Of a DNA stretch of 64,000 bases, positions 14,564-23,183 are shown in pieces. Origin of the DNA: Chrysaora quinquecirrha (taxonomy: Eukaryota > Cnidaria > Scyphozoa > Semaeostomeae > Pelagiidae). The DNA is taken from assembly GCA_014526335.1 (NCBI GenBank), contig JACTAT010000035.1, positions 4,098,344 through 4,162,343 on the forward strand. Direction: 5' to 3'. A model generated the notes under the pieces. That model saw only the letters and a list, made by a program, of their open reading frames with translations, searched no databases and was not told the DNA's origin. The translations under genes were made by a program, and so were the position numbers. The stretch's first letter is position 1. Every line of letters starts with the position of its first letter.

Positions 14564-17500
14564 TTGGTTAGTTATTGAGATAGTTTGCTAGTCAGCTAGT
14601 TAATTAGTTATTTAGTTATTTAGTTAGTTACTTACAGTAATTATTAGTTAGTTAGTTAATTAGTTAGGTAGTTACTTAAGATATGTAAATTTTTAGGCTG
14701 TTTCTATTTTTCTTATATTAATATTTTTTTGTTGTATAAGCTCTTGTGTTTAGTCAACATTGTGTCTTATCTTACTAAAGCATCATTTCTATGTTATTAT
14801 CTTTAGTCGACTTCTTCATCCCTTTGTTCAAATCTTCAACTGCTGATGACGTTTCAAGATGGCTGAAGAAACTTGACTTTGATCCGCTGTAAGCGAAAAT
14901 TCATACACCTAAACAATTTGCAAAATAACTCGGTATTCAATGCATGTTTCTAAGAGCAACAGAAGAGTATCGTTTACTCGGAATAAGGTGTGCCAAAATG
15001 TTATTGGGCATAATTTGCCACATCTGCCCTCTGGTCGCGTCAAGAAAAAAAATGTTGACGACCAATGTTTTGTAATGTGGCCAGACAGTCAAAAAACCGC
15101 GGCTACACGCGCAACGTTTTGCTTGAAATGGCGAGAGAACATGTAAAAAAAATTGTTGTCGTGACCAGAAAAACTGAGTGGCTCGTGTAGCCAGGGATAT
15201 ATTTTCGAACAAAATGTTCTGTGACCCTATTTCCAAGGTTGAACGTTTCGCGACATGCTTTTGCTTGTCGCCAGTAATGTCGCAGCGTGCAGCCGGTTTT
15301 TTGAATTGGCGACGCAACGAATTGCATTGTTTTTGTGCCTTTTCCTGGAAATTTTCTAGGACCCATTCTTCTTATAACGCAAGTTGATTGTCGCTGAATT
15401 TCTGTCGCAGCATTTTTGTCGCAGCTTGTAGCCACCTCGGGATTTTTCTTGACAGGACATTCTAAGGTGTGTCGCGTCACCATTTCAAGCGAAAAGTCGC
15501 ACGTGTAGCCGCGGCTTAAAATTTTGCTTGACAAGCAAATTTCTAATGCTTGACAAACAATGTTTGATCTTTTGGCTAGGGCCTAACTCACCTGTTGATG
15601 GCTTTTCTTACTACAAAACTCCTGCATTTATAGATTTCACTTCAATTTTTATTGTCTGGGTCCTAGAAAATTTAAATTCTATCATGCGAGTTGTGTGATA
15701 TCAGTAATATGATAGCAAATTCTAAATTCTATACATTTAACGTAGAGAGGAAATGAGCTAAACTGAACTGATCCATTGCAGAAATTGATATTGAAGAGTA
15801 TTGCTTTCCTTCTCTCTATTTAGGACCATTGAAAGGCTAAAGGGAGTCGCAGCAAAGGAATTATTCAAAATGCCTGAAGATGATCTGATTGAAAGGCTCG
15901 GTGAAGAAGAAGGCAACCGACTACACAATGAGCTTGAAGCGCAGATTGGCGCTCAAACGGTACGAGCATATGATGCTTAAAGGCAACTAATAGAAGAAAC
16001 AAACTTAACAAAACTTAATAATGTTAATCTTAAAACTTGTTAATGTTTTCGCAAGAAGATAAAAAGTACATAAAAAGTACTGTCCGCAAAGTACCCTGTT
16101 TATGTAAAAGTATTTCAGATTTTAACTTTATTATTTACGCTTTTGCTTCCTTTCGTAGAGACACAAGACTATGACCGAGTTTCAGGTAACTGCCGACGAT
16201 AATTACCTCGAAATTTTAGCTCCCGTCCTTTTTATTCTTGCACGAGTATTGTCATAAAGAGTTTATCCCTTTAAGCATTTCCGGTCACGATAACCTTGTA
16301 ATTGCTCCTGCGACTTGCGAGATAGAAAGCTTTAATGAACTTAGTGCCCGGTCAAACGATCAAACATTGTTGGTCGGACATTTGCGATTTGCTAATCAAT
16401 CAAAATTCTTGCCCGTTTCGCAACGTTACAAAACATTGCTCGTCCAACATTTTTTGCTGGATAAAAGCACAAAATTTCATTGAAGGTTTTCAAAAATATT
16501 GCTGATCGAATTCTGCTTGTCAAGCAATGTTTTGTGACGTGGCTAAATGATCAAACATTGCTTGTAAAACAAATCTCAAATGTTTGACAAGCAATGTTTG
16601 GCCAGGGCCTTAGAGTTTTTTAATCATGCAGAAAATAATTAATATTTTCAATATACAGCTATATTTTCAATTAATATTTTCCCCTATCATTCGTAGAAAG
16701 TGCTTGTGCAAAGAATGCAGAGACAAGAAGCAATACAAAAGGTAAATGACATGACTTCATGTCGCTTGCACTTTTTACAAGATTGTTTGTAATGGCCAAG
16801 TAAGAGCCGAGGGCATTCATAGAATTTCTTAGATTTCTGAGGGGTATCTATTTGAGTATAACGTTTTTTAAAATTACATAGATGTTTATTGGAGAAGGCG
16901 TTTAAAAGTGTGAGCGTTGATCTGGGAAAATACGATAGTCAGCCATTCTAAGCCAGGCCATGAATTTGGACTTTGAAATGTAAACTTTTAAGCATTTGAT
17001 TTTTGCATTATTTTCATAACAACTGAGGCACTTCTTGCAGTTGCACCGTGTTGTTGACCGTTTGTGAAGTGGCTGCTATGTACCTAGTGCCTGTTTTGAA
17101 ATGGCTGTGTTTCAATTTTCAGAATGTGAAAATGCATCATGTTGTTGTCAAATCTCCGGCAGCCGGTGTCCCAAGTCAGGTATGCTTTTAGTTCCCCATA
17201 AATCGTTATAAGACTCGTAAGCAGACAGATTCAAGAACAAATAATATGAAACCAAACTCCACCCCGTTTGCTCTAGTTTCCCTATTCTTGTTACTCTTGT
17301 TGCTCTAGTTGCTGTTGTTGCTCCAGTTGCTCTTTTTACTTTAGTCGCTCAAGTTGCTCCAGTTGCTCTAGTTGCACTTGTTACTCTTGTTGCTATAGTT
17401 CTCAAGTTGCCAATTTTACTCTTGTTGCTATAGTTTCTCATGTTGCTCAAGTTGCTCCAGTTGCTCTAGTTGCTCTAGTTGCACTTGTTACTCTTGTTGC

Positions 17501-18233
17501 TATAGTTTCTCATGTTGCTCAAGTTGCTCCAGTTGCTCCAGTTGCTCTAGTTGCACTTGTTACTCTTGTTGCTATAGTTTCTCAAGTTGCCAATGTTACT
17601 CTTGTTGCTATAGTTTCTCATGTTGCTCAAGTTGCTCCAGTTGCCCTAGTTGCACTTGTTACTCTTGTTGCTATAGTTTCTCAAGTTGCCAATGTTACTC
17701 TTGTTGCTATAGTTTCTCAAGTTGCTCAAGTTGCTCTTGTTGCTCTAGTTGCTTTAGTTGATATAGTTATTCTAGTTTCTCTAGTTGCTATAGTCGCTCA
17801 GGCTGCCAATGGTACACTTGTTGCTATAGTTTCTAAAGTTGCCAATGTTACTCTTGTTGCTCTAGTTGCTTTAGTTGATATAGTTATTCTAGTTTCTCTA
17901 GTTGCTATAGTCGCTCAGGTTGCCAATGGTACTCTTGTTGCTATAGTTGCACAAGTTGCCCTAGTTTTTCTCTAGTTGCTGTTGCTGCTCTAATTGCTAT
18001 TTTTGCTGCAGTATTAGATTCGTATTTTTGTGTTGCAACTTGCACTGATGTTTTTTTAGGATGAAATGCAAAAGAAGTTCCTTGAACAGCAGGCTCTACT
18101 CAAAGACCAGAAACCAAAAGAAAATGGCGTAGACAACAGCAGAGAACCTGAGAAACCGTCATTCACGTCGTTCACTTCTCCTGCTGTTAATAATAATACA
18201 TTTGATTTCACATCAGAGAATGCCAGTAAATGA
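681..18233 (+). CDS. EPS8: EPS8-family actin-regulatory adaptor, 20 exons, N-terminus probably off-window
   Basis: EPS8 proteins link receptor and Rac signalling to actin by capping and bundling filaments. Coding exons read: 681-767 (ATG at 690), 1357-1518, 2030-2147, 2536-2621, 3109-3200, 3306-3434, 4100-4241, 5520-5623, 6825-6966, 7080-7318, 8607-8700, 10616-10704, 11361-11630, 13051-13137, 14807-14888, 15824-15959, 16159-16185, 16697-16741, 17123-17179, 18060-18233 (TGA). All junctions are GT-AG and phases agree. From the first Met this gives about 784 aa. The order matches human EPS8 from its post-PTB helical region onward: QKFKYAFNLL region, SH3, proline-rich segment, SAM-like tail. The PTB domain expected before it is absent; the first exon is open 5' of the ATG, so upstream exons are likely outside the window. 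Exons at 7080 and 11361 each need one base added to stay in frame. The acceptor at 7080 (versus 7070) is uncertain. Confidence 0.9.
2030..4241 (+). CDS. EPS8: EPS8 conserved central (post-PTB) region, exons 3-7
   Basis: These five exons encode the stretch that in vertebrate EPS8 follows the PTB domain. Matches recognised by eye are the ETLNRCVEEIEQF helix followed by a basic KK-rich patch, the QKFKYAFNLLAKLKPHI segment, TEFVHYLMVPLDIVV, a W-S-x(5)-FWKSLG block and VPVFKDGWSPPE. The family equivalents are FQKFKHGFNLLAKLKSHI, LMSLG and FRNGWEPP. Exon phases run 0-1-0-2-2-0 without conflict. The function of this block is poorly defined in the family. It is the strongest evidence, apart from SH3 and SAM, that the gene is EPS8 and not another SH3 adaptor. 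Confidence 0.88.
2181..2395 (+). mobile_element. tRNA-derived SINE-2 with A and B boxes
   Basis: A tRNA-like module has TAGCTCAGTGGA (A box, 2331-2342) and GGTTCGAATC (B box, 2364-2373), spaced as in tRNA genes. Upstream is a shared body (TATGTATGGTGCTGAAGAAG, GCTCAACATAGCCGAAACAC) and downstream the tail GTGGTATGCCACTT. It is an SINE and not a tRNA gene: the acceptor stem is not preserved. Confidence 0.75.
4330..4443. mobile_element. Short MITE-like element, about 114 bp, in an EPS8 intron
   Basis: GACTTATTACATTC at the left and GAATGTAATAAGTC at the right are perfect 14-bp inverted repeats. A half copy of its left arm recurs at about 62300 (GACTTATTACCTTCCTCCCA). Confidence 0.65.
6464..6631. 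mobile_element. MITE-B, 168 bp, TTA target duplication
   Basis: Terminal repeats AGACCTGGCTAAACTAGGAG and CTCCTAGTTTAGCCAGGCCT match at 19 of 20 positions, and the element is flanked by TTA on both sides. A 3-bp TWA duplication is typical of the PIF/Harbinger superfamily. The interior is rich in CGCG. It lies in the EPS8 intron before exon 9. Confidence 0.8.
7080..8700 (+). CDS. EPS8: EPS8 SH3 domain split over two exons (7080-7318, 8607-8700)
   Basis: The first exon ends with KYAVVAYDYWAHNNKELT and RAGERVL; the second opens with VLDDSRRWWLVKNDHDEQ and GYVPSTVLEY. Together they form a full SH3 fold: ALYDY-like motif, WW of the RT/n-Src region, GYVP and the final strand. EPS8 SH3 domains prefer PxxDY ligands such as ABI1. 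Upstream of the SH3, the same exon carries four tandem (K/P)xESPRK-type repeats (about 7125-7200). That repeat is in a different reading frame from the SH3; one missing A in the AAA run near 7212 reconciles them and makes the exon a multiple of three. The intron between them is 1.3 kb and holds a MITE and a SINE. Confidence 0.88.
7712..7982. mobile_element. MITE-B, 271 bp, TAA target duplication
   Basis: Terminal repeats AGCTGTGGCTAAACTAGGAG and CTCCTAGTTTAGCCAGGCCT are flanked by TAA on each side. The interior shares the GGGTGGCTAAACATGCGA block with the copy at 6.46 kb. It sits in the intron that splits the SH3 domain. Confidence 0.8.
8155..8350 (-). mobile_element. SINE-1 copy in an EPS8 intron
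   Basis: It matches the 33.0 kb copy across the full length, with a longer (TTCACC) tail (three units) and a partial duplication of the 5' head (CACCTT around 8325-8350). The B box is AGTTCGAGTCC. Confidence 0.75.
8730..10210. repeat. Minisatellite: about 11 units of a 97-bp core separated by (AT)n
   Basis: Each unit holds the core starting CACTCATTCCAGTGGTGCAA and ending ATGCAAGAATTCTGC, followed by an (AT)n run of roughly 8 to 34 dinucleotides. Cores are almost identical, with single-base variants such as CATAACATT/CATGACATT. Unit length is about 115-160 bp. The array fills the EPS8 intron just after the SH3 and decays at 10.13-10.21 kb. The YIYIYI reading frames across it are an artefact of the AT runs. 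Confidence 0.95.
10240..10345. mobile_element. MITE-C left-end fragment
   Basis: GGCCCTAGCCAAATGATCAA followed by a TATTGTCGGTCAAACGTTTG block matches the MITE-C terminus. It directly follows the AT-spaced minisatellite in the EPS8 intron. Confidence 0.55.
11361..11630 (+). CDS. EPS8: EPS8 proline-rich exon (frameshifted in this assembly)
   Basis: The exon starts in frame with PPQVTSEVPKTTEPSSPT and runs to KEPPPPVSPKPQT, then meets a stop if read on. Shifting one frame at about 11513 continues with KDEVPQFEPPPPPAHEPVAS, clearly the same proline-rich region, and ends in the phase needed by the next exon. Adding one A to the AA in the ACAAGG context restores everything. In EPS8 this segment sits between SH3 and the C-terminal effector domain and binds ABI1 in mammals. 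Whether ABI1 binding holds here is inference. Confidence 0.8.
11656..12011. mobile_element. MITE related to MITE-A, about 356 bp
   Basis: The ends ACGTATTTTTTTTTATAAGA and TTTCTTATAAAAAAATACGT are inverted repeats sharing the TTATAAGAA core with MITE-A. The interior differs but repeats AAGAAACT-type motifs on both arms. It begins only 26 bp after the donor of the EPS8 proline-rich exon. Confidence 0.65.
12080..12285. repeat. Direct repeat pair in an EPS8 intron
   Basis: GCAGCAACTTTGTTGTGCAA with TCTGACTGGCTGAAAA and a GGCATCATTATCCGGTAATG block recur at about 12190-12265 as GCAGCAACTCTGTTATGCAA and GGCATTATTATCCAGTAATG. Confidence 0.6.
13273..14226 (-). mobile_element. Decayed hAT-family DNA transposon in an EPS8 intron
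   Basis: Left end CAGAGGCGCCGG-AAGC (CAG from 13270) and right end GCTCCGGCGCCCTTG form terminal inverted repeats of the hAT CAG-GGCGCC type. Both sides are flanked by the identical 8-bp direct repeat AAGTTAAT, the size of a hAT target duplication. G-rich subterminal repeats (CTGCCCCCG) lie just inside. Minus-strand sequence inside encodes a hAT transposase C-terminus, listed separately. At about 0.95 kb the element is an internally deleted, non-autonomous copy. Confidence 0.88.
13642..13872 (-). pseudogene. hAT transposase C-terminal (hATC dimerisation) fragment
   Basis: Minus-strand translation, ending at TAA 13642-13644, reads PLGSATEERSFSTMRRIKSW, then HSTMVANSLNNRMFCTLQ and IAKEFIARNDQRRRYFGKF. 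The ERSFSTMRRIKSW..STM block is the conserved hATC motif (family form SAERSFSALRRIKTYLRSTM). Only the C-terminal 70 or so residues survive; the DDE catalytic core and the BED finger are missing. The element that contains it has intact ends. Confidence 0.85.
14311..14690. repeat. (GTTA)n microsatellite, interrupted, about 380 bp
   Basis: Runs of TTAG/GTTA with GCTA, GGTT and GTTAAT variants fill the stretch. It is not telomeric, since the unit is four bases and lacks GGG. It ends about 115 bp before the acceptor of the first SAM exon. Confidence 0.9.
14807..15959 (+). CDS. EPS8: EPS8 C-terminal SAM-like effector domain, two exons
   Basis: Exons 14807-14888 and 15824-15959 encode SSTADDVSRWLKKLDFDPL followed by TIERLKGVAAKELFKMPEDD and a helix with RLHNELEAQIG. 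This aligns with the human STPEDVKTWLQSKGFNP, TVNSLGVLNGAQLFSLNKDEL and VYSQITVQ blocks. In EPS8 the domain and the helices after it cap barbed ends and bundle actin. The intron between them carries a nested MITE pair. Confidence 0.9.
15030..15590. mobile_element. Nested elements: MITE-C remnant split by a CCGCGG inverted-repeat element
   Basis: The outer arms carry CAATGTTTTGTAATGTGGCC on the left and TTGACAAACAATGTTTGATC with GGCTAGGGCCTAA on the right, as in MITE-C. Between them, 15097-15514 is bounded by CCGCGGCTACACGCGCAACG and its inverted partner ending GTGTAGCCGCGG. Arm similarity extends about 35 bp. No transposase is seen. Confidence 0.65.
16159..18233 (+). CDS. EPS8: EPS8 C-terminal tail, four small exons and stop
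   Basis: Exons of 27, 45, 57 and 174 nt encode a charged, Gln-rich tail (RHKTMTEFQ, KVLVQRMQRQEAIQK, then DEMQKKFLEQQALLKDQK) and end at TGA 18231-18233. This corresponds to the helices after the SAM-like domain in EPS8. All three introns are phase 0. The last intron is mostly a GTTGCT minisatellite. Residue identity to known EPS8 is low here; assignment rests on position and open phase. Confidence 0.75.
16344..16609. mobile_element. MITE-C (CAAACATTG family), full copy with TTA duplication
   Basis: The element starts GTGCCCGGTCAAACGATCAA and ends GTTTGGCCAGGGCC, flanked by TTA on both sides. The interior repeats CAAACATTG/CAATGTTTG in both orientations, so the strand could fold extensively. 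At least eight related copies occur in the window. Confidence 0.75.
17265..18005. repeat. Pyrimidine-biased GTTGCT-type minisatellite, about 740 bp
   Basis: The 6-bp unit GTTGCT(C/T) is organised in longer repeats such as TTGCTCTAGTTGCTATAG and a higher-order unit of roughly 100-120 bp that recurs several times. It fills the last EPS8 intron up to about 55 bp from the acceptor at 18060. Confidence 0.9.
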
Positions 18234-21200
18234 ATTAATACATGCTGAATGGACAATTTTAACAAGGTAACTGTTTTCATGATTATTTACTTAATCAGCT
18301 GCCCCCTTTTTACAACAAAGGGATGTCGGATTATATTTTTTGTAAGATTCCCATTTTTTCTGAAGTAATTATTGGAGGAAACGTGAGATTCATTTGCCCA
18401 GGACAGGCTTTGAACCTTCGAGCTTTTGGTTTATAGCTACGCTAATGCTCTACCTACTAAAATGATGCTACATACTGCAATATGAAATTCGTTGCATTTT
18501 GTTATCTTTGTACGTTCTTTTTCGGAATCCAACTCTTGTTTCGATACCAAGACCGAAATTCCCGTTATTTTGGAAAGTCTTTGTAGCCGTTACCAGGGCC
18601 TAAATCAGTTGATAGTTGAGAAGAATACGTTTGGTGCCTGCGGGCTGCCTATATACAAAGTTAATGTATCTCCAAAGCAAGTTCTTGGGATTTTGAAAGC
18701 GTGTTCGCTCTAAAATATTTTCTTTTTCTGCAGGAATTGAATTGGATGTAACTAGAATTTGGTTTCGTTTTATTTTCATACAAGGTAAAGAATTATAAAC
18801 TTAAAACATCATTTATCTGAGGACATTTATTTCAGGTAATATTTTCCTTTATTTTATTTTTGTATTTTGTAATATTTTTTAATATTAGTTTGTTGTAAGT
18901 ATGAGACTGATTAACACATTAACCAATCGCAGAGCTAGTAATGCAAAATTAATTCCCCATATTATCTTTACACTTTTACATTGTTCTGTGATTCGCACTT
19001 AGGCATGGGTGGACTGGTCAACCACTGGCCCCGGGCAATATGTGATTATTTAAACTAGTCTTATTGAATCCCTGTACCATACGAGCTCCTGGATCGTGTT
19101 CGATTACCTGACGAGCCTGTCCGCCCCTGCACTTAGGCCATCCAAGAAAGATGGTTGATATACAGATTATACAAAGCATGTACTTAACAAATGAGTGGAT
19201 AGAATGGGATGACTTGCTAAGAGTGGTCGAATAAAGCCTTATATACTTTTAGCCATATAAGTCTGTAAGAAGCCAATGAGATTTGCTTGGCTCTAGAAAT
19301 ATCATATGTTATTGCCAGTCAAACCTGTCGAACGCTGTTTAACCAACACAGAGAGCTGTCCACGAATCCCAGTCTTCTAATTTTCATCGCTGAAAGCGTG
19401 GTTCGTGCTACAGAATAAGGATTTTTAAAATAATTTTCGTTTGAGTGTTGCTTTAACCACGACGTGCCTTTGTTACACCTATATGTAATAAAAATGTAGC
19501 TATTACGCTAGAAAATAGGAATTTGAGTAGAGAAAAAGGATTCAGCTTCTTAGAATCCAAACCTCTATCGCGAAAATAAGAAATAGTTATTTCTGGGAAA
19601 ACTGATAGCAATACTTATTGATAAGATGTTGCGGATTTTGACTAGTCGTAGTTTTGGGGTCAGTAGGTACCGCTTAACCCTATGTTATTGCATTGATTGC
19701 ATTCCCGTTTGGTAGGAATGGGCTAATCTTCTGGTATTCTAACATTTTGTCATATTACTGTATTGTATATTTAACTTTGACAGTTGGCTGTTGCTAGCGA
19801 TTTTTTGCTAATATTTGGCTGAGAAATATTCTTAGCTATTTGTAATGTTTTTAAGCAATAACATGCTGTTTTTCCTATATAATTATACTCTGAATGATTG
19901 TATGCATAAATCAAAATGGATTGTAAAAATAATGCATATTTCTTCTCCTTGTTTAATTAGCTGCACTTTGCACTTGAGACTTCTGTTGATCGTTTTAGCA
20001 AGGGCCTTTGTTTGTACTACCTCGCCATTCGAGCAGTTTCCAAAATGTCAGAAAATTTTACTCAGTGCTTTGGTTTCTTATAAGGTTTGTTCTTACGCAA
20101 AATGATGTAGTTTTGTTTCTTCGTACTACGTCAGCTGTTTAGTGCTTGCTCATAATTTTGATTACTGAAGGCGTATGAACCCGGGGAAGGGGTGCAAAGA
20201 GGGCCATGCTCCTCCTCTTGTCCGAAAGTCAATGAAAAGTATCTTATTTTCTGGACCAAATGGCCCCTTCAGCATTAATTCCTATTTTCAATTTGAATTT
20301 TTTGGTGCCAGAAGGCCCTCTTTTCAGCTGTGTTGTCAGTATGACGTTACCACAGTATGAGTGGGCAATTGCCCCCTTTTTTCGTTGTCCCGCTCATTTT
20401 GGAATTTCCTACGCCTCTGGTAATCAGCTTACTTTTAATTAAATTGACGTTCGTTGTTAGTGTTGCTTATTTATATATTAACAGTCATGTCTCTGTTTTC
20501 ATTGAATCGCTTTTAAATACATTATGTTGCCCTTAGCCAAAACACAGGCCAAAAGGATGTGTATACACGAGAATCGTTTCGACTATTATTGAGCCATCCA
20601 TAGGGATTTTTGTATCAGGTATTTCATTAAGTGGGGTATTGTGCAAGGAGGTATCTCAGAATGCAAGAACGCAGTAGGTTTCAGAGGTACTGTATCCAAT
20701 ATATTGAACTTAAATAGAATGTATCTGGTATGGTATTCAGGTATTCACCTATGAAGACCCCCTGTGAAGGCCTCTTTATTTCTTCTGGCCTTTACTGGCT
20801 AGAAGTCCTTCTACAATTGGTGACCCTAGATACTGCACTACCTTGCTCACTTACACGCTTTTTGTATAAAGAACCTAGCTCAAGGCTTAGTTTTACAAGT
20901 TCCTTATTTTTGGACAGTGATAAAAGTAATCAACATTGAAAAGTTCCTTATTGATTTCTCTTTCGTAGTATAAGTTCTTTGAATTTTCGAGCCTTTCCAC
21001 ATGTAGGTTCCTTATAAAGTGACTTTTTATGAAAAAAGCGTGTACTCAGCTACGTAGTGCAATAATAGCCCCTTCTTTATTCCCCCTAATTATACAGTAA
21101 TATCTGTTGAATGATAAAGTATTAAATTTGTATTTATACCCTTATAAAATCGCCATTGCTGACGTTGTTATTGTAATTTTTTACCATGTTTGTTTTTCAA

Positions 21201-22175
21201 CAAACACATCGCATTTATTGTACTTTACGGTAAACTGAATTTTATATTATACATTGTGAAAAGCAACCATGATGTTTTTTTTTGCTTCTTCCTTGCGCTA
21301 GTTTTTTCTCAAACATTTTCAGTTTGGCCAAGGTGTCGATTGACTGTGTACGATAAACGTAGCTTGTGGAGAACGAACAATATGAAAATCTGAGAGGGAA
21401 GGAAAATATTTGATATTGGGAAGACCTTCAGGTGACTCACGGAGCATGCGCAATAAGATAAGCATTATTAAGGTAGTATTTCTTTTTCACATTCCGCTGC
21501 CATGTCCTGTCCTGGTAGCGGGTTTTTTGCCTGATTTCTAATTCGATTTGACCTGGGTGTAATTCCTGTTCAAATCCAGCCATCTTCCATCATTCTTTCT
21601 CATGTCGCTCCATCTCTGCTTATGTCGACTTCTTCGTCTCGTCCAATCCATGTATAGACCTGACATTGCATCGAGAAAAATAAAAACAAGGAAATGATGC
21701 TGCTGGCTTGTCATTTTTACTGTGTTTTTCTTCAAGACAACACGGACAACACGACAATAGTCTTAACAGTGGTGTGGCTAAATGCTGAGTGCATTGCTTT
21801 TGTCATCTTTGACGTTATTTCCGTGAAAAACGAAATCTGCTTTCTGTTACAAAAGCCAAACCCAGAGCAATCCATCGCCAGTATTATATCATGCTTGTTT
21901 TAACTTCATTTTGTTTGACAGTCACGGTGACAAAGAAATCGCAAGAGTTTCTTGATTCTTGCTTCCTGGTTATACCAAAATTGCGCTCTAGCAATCAGTG
22001 TCAGCGAAGGACCGAAAATTGAAAAATTGAACCGAAATGCCTTTTTTGATATCACCTTGTTTCAATGGATAGTCCAACCAAATAAAATGCAATTTAAATA
22101 CAATGTCAAAGCAATTTCAATTCAATTTTGGTGCAATTTCTATTAATCCAGAACTGACTGTATTGTTTTATATTA
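18234..22175. other. EPS8: EPS8 3' flank and intergenic DNA, no gene recognised
   Basis: The start is EPS8 3'UTR; an AATAAA lies at 19230 and another near 19486, either of which could serve polyadenylation. A possible acceptor (TTTCTGCAG before 18735) could mark a 3'UTR exon. The rest, to the MITE-A at 22176, holds short open frames without start context, splice support or homology. Confidence 0.5.
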
Positions 22176-22516
22176 CATTCTTTTTATAAGAACAATTTTA
22201 TAAGAACACGAGCCTGGATTTTGCCCAGATTTTAAGAACAAAATAAGAACAAGCTGAGGCTGGCCTTTTCAAAAGCCCTAAGAATGTCAGCTAAATATGT
22301 AAGCAAGACAGTCAGACTGAACGTAAAAATCAAGCAAACAAAGAAAGAGACGAGAATGCTGCATTTTCACACAAACCTAGTACCACCCTAGACATTCATT
22401 GAAAATATAGATATCTAAGTAACCAAGGAATTAAGAACATTTCAGGCTCAAAAGCGGCAAAATTTAAGAACAGCCAGCCTTAATCGAAATTTCCTGGTTC
22501 TTATAAAAAAAGAGTG
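22176..22516. mobile_element. MITE-A, 341 bp, TA target duplication
   Basis: The left end CATTCTTTTTATAAGAAC and right end GTTCTTATAAAAAAAGAGTG are inverted repeats flanked by TA, as for Tc1/mariner-type insertions. The interior (GAGCCTGGATTTTGCCCAGA, AAGGCCAGCCT-type blocks) is the reverse complement of the copies at 39.4 and 58.9 kb. It has no coding capacity. Confidence 0.8.
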
Positions 22517-22974
22517 TATTCTATCTGGTATTTGTGTCATTGCTCTTAAGTGACACGAAATACTGTTAATATGGTCATGGTTTCATGTGGAGAGGAATGG
22601 TATACCAATTATGGCCAAAATGAGACCAAACTACCTATAAGATGACTACGATGATAAAAATCTTTGAATGAAAACAAATTCCTAATTTAATTGCCCGCTG
22701 ATTAAAATTCTTTACATTAATTCACTTTTGAAAATTCAGTCAAATGGCTGGAATTATGGTTCATAATTAGGGCAAAACACGAAATTAATTAAAGATTTTC
22801 AAAATCAGTACACAGATGAAATATGATAGTGTATTACAATAGATATTTTGTGATTTGGAAAGTGAAACGTTGTTAAAAATTGATCAAGGAAGGAAATGAT
22901 TTTGGGTCTGTTGTACTTCTGCCATTTCCAATGACGTAACCTCATATTGGTCCAAATTAATGACATCACACATG

Positions 22975-22984
22975 CCAAATATGG
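22975..22984 (+). promoter_or_regulatory. CArG box (predicted SRF site) upstream of plastin
   Basis: The sequence CCAAATATGG is a perfect match to the serum response factor consensus CC(A/T)6GG. It lies 199 bp upstream of the plastin ATG, in a stretch that also has a CRE-like TGACGTAA (about 22932) and TGACATCA (about 22961). SRF drives many actin-cytoskeleton genes in animals. The site is seen; its use is inferred. Confidence 0.45.
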
Positions 22985-23183
22985 TCAAAGAATAAGCAAC
23001 AGGCGTTGCCACACGGAACTGAGACTCTATAACCAGTTTGTGGGAGTTGATTGATCACAGACAGTCGATCGAGCAGTTCGTGGGTTTATTAGTCTGCAAA
23101 TTTCCTTCGATAGTTCATTTATTTTCAAGATCACAAAAACACTACTTGTTCTCCGTTTTTGCTATTCAAGATCAACAGTTAAA

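Noticed and set aside
14311..14690. Telomere-like TTAG array
   Set aside because: The unit is TTAG, not TTAGGG or TTAGG, it is highly interrupted, and it lies inside an EPS8 intron.
14937..15534. Overlapping open frames of 126 and 143 aa on the minus strand
   Set aside because: They lie within a nested transposon with no transposase motifs and are interrupted by its inverted arms.
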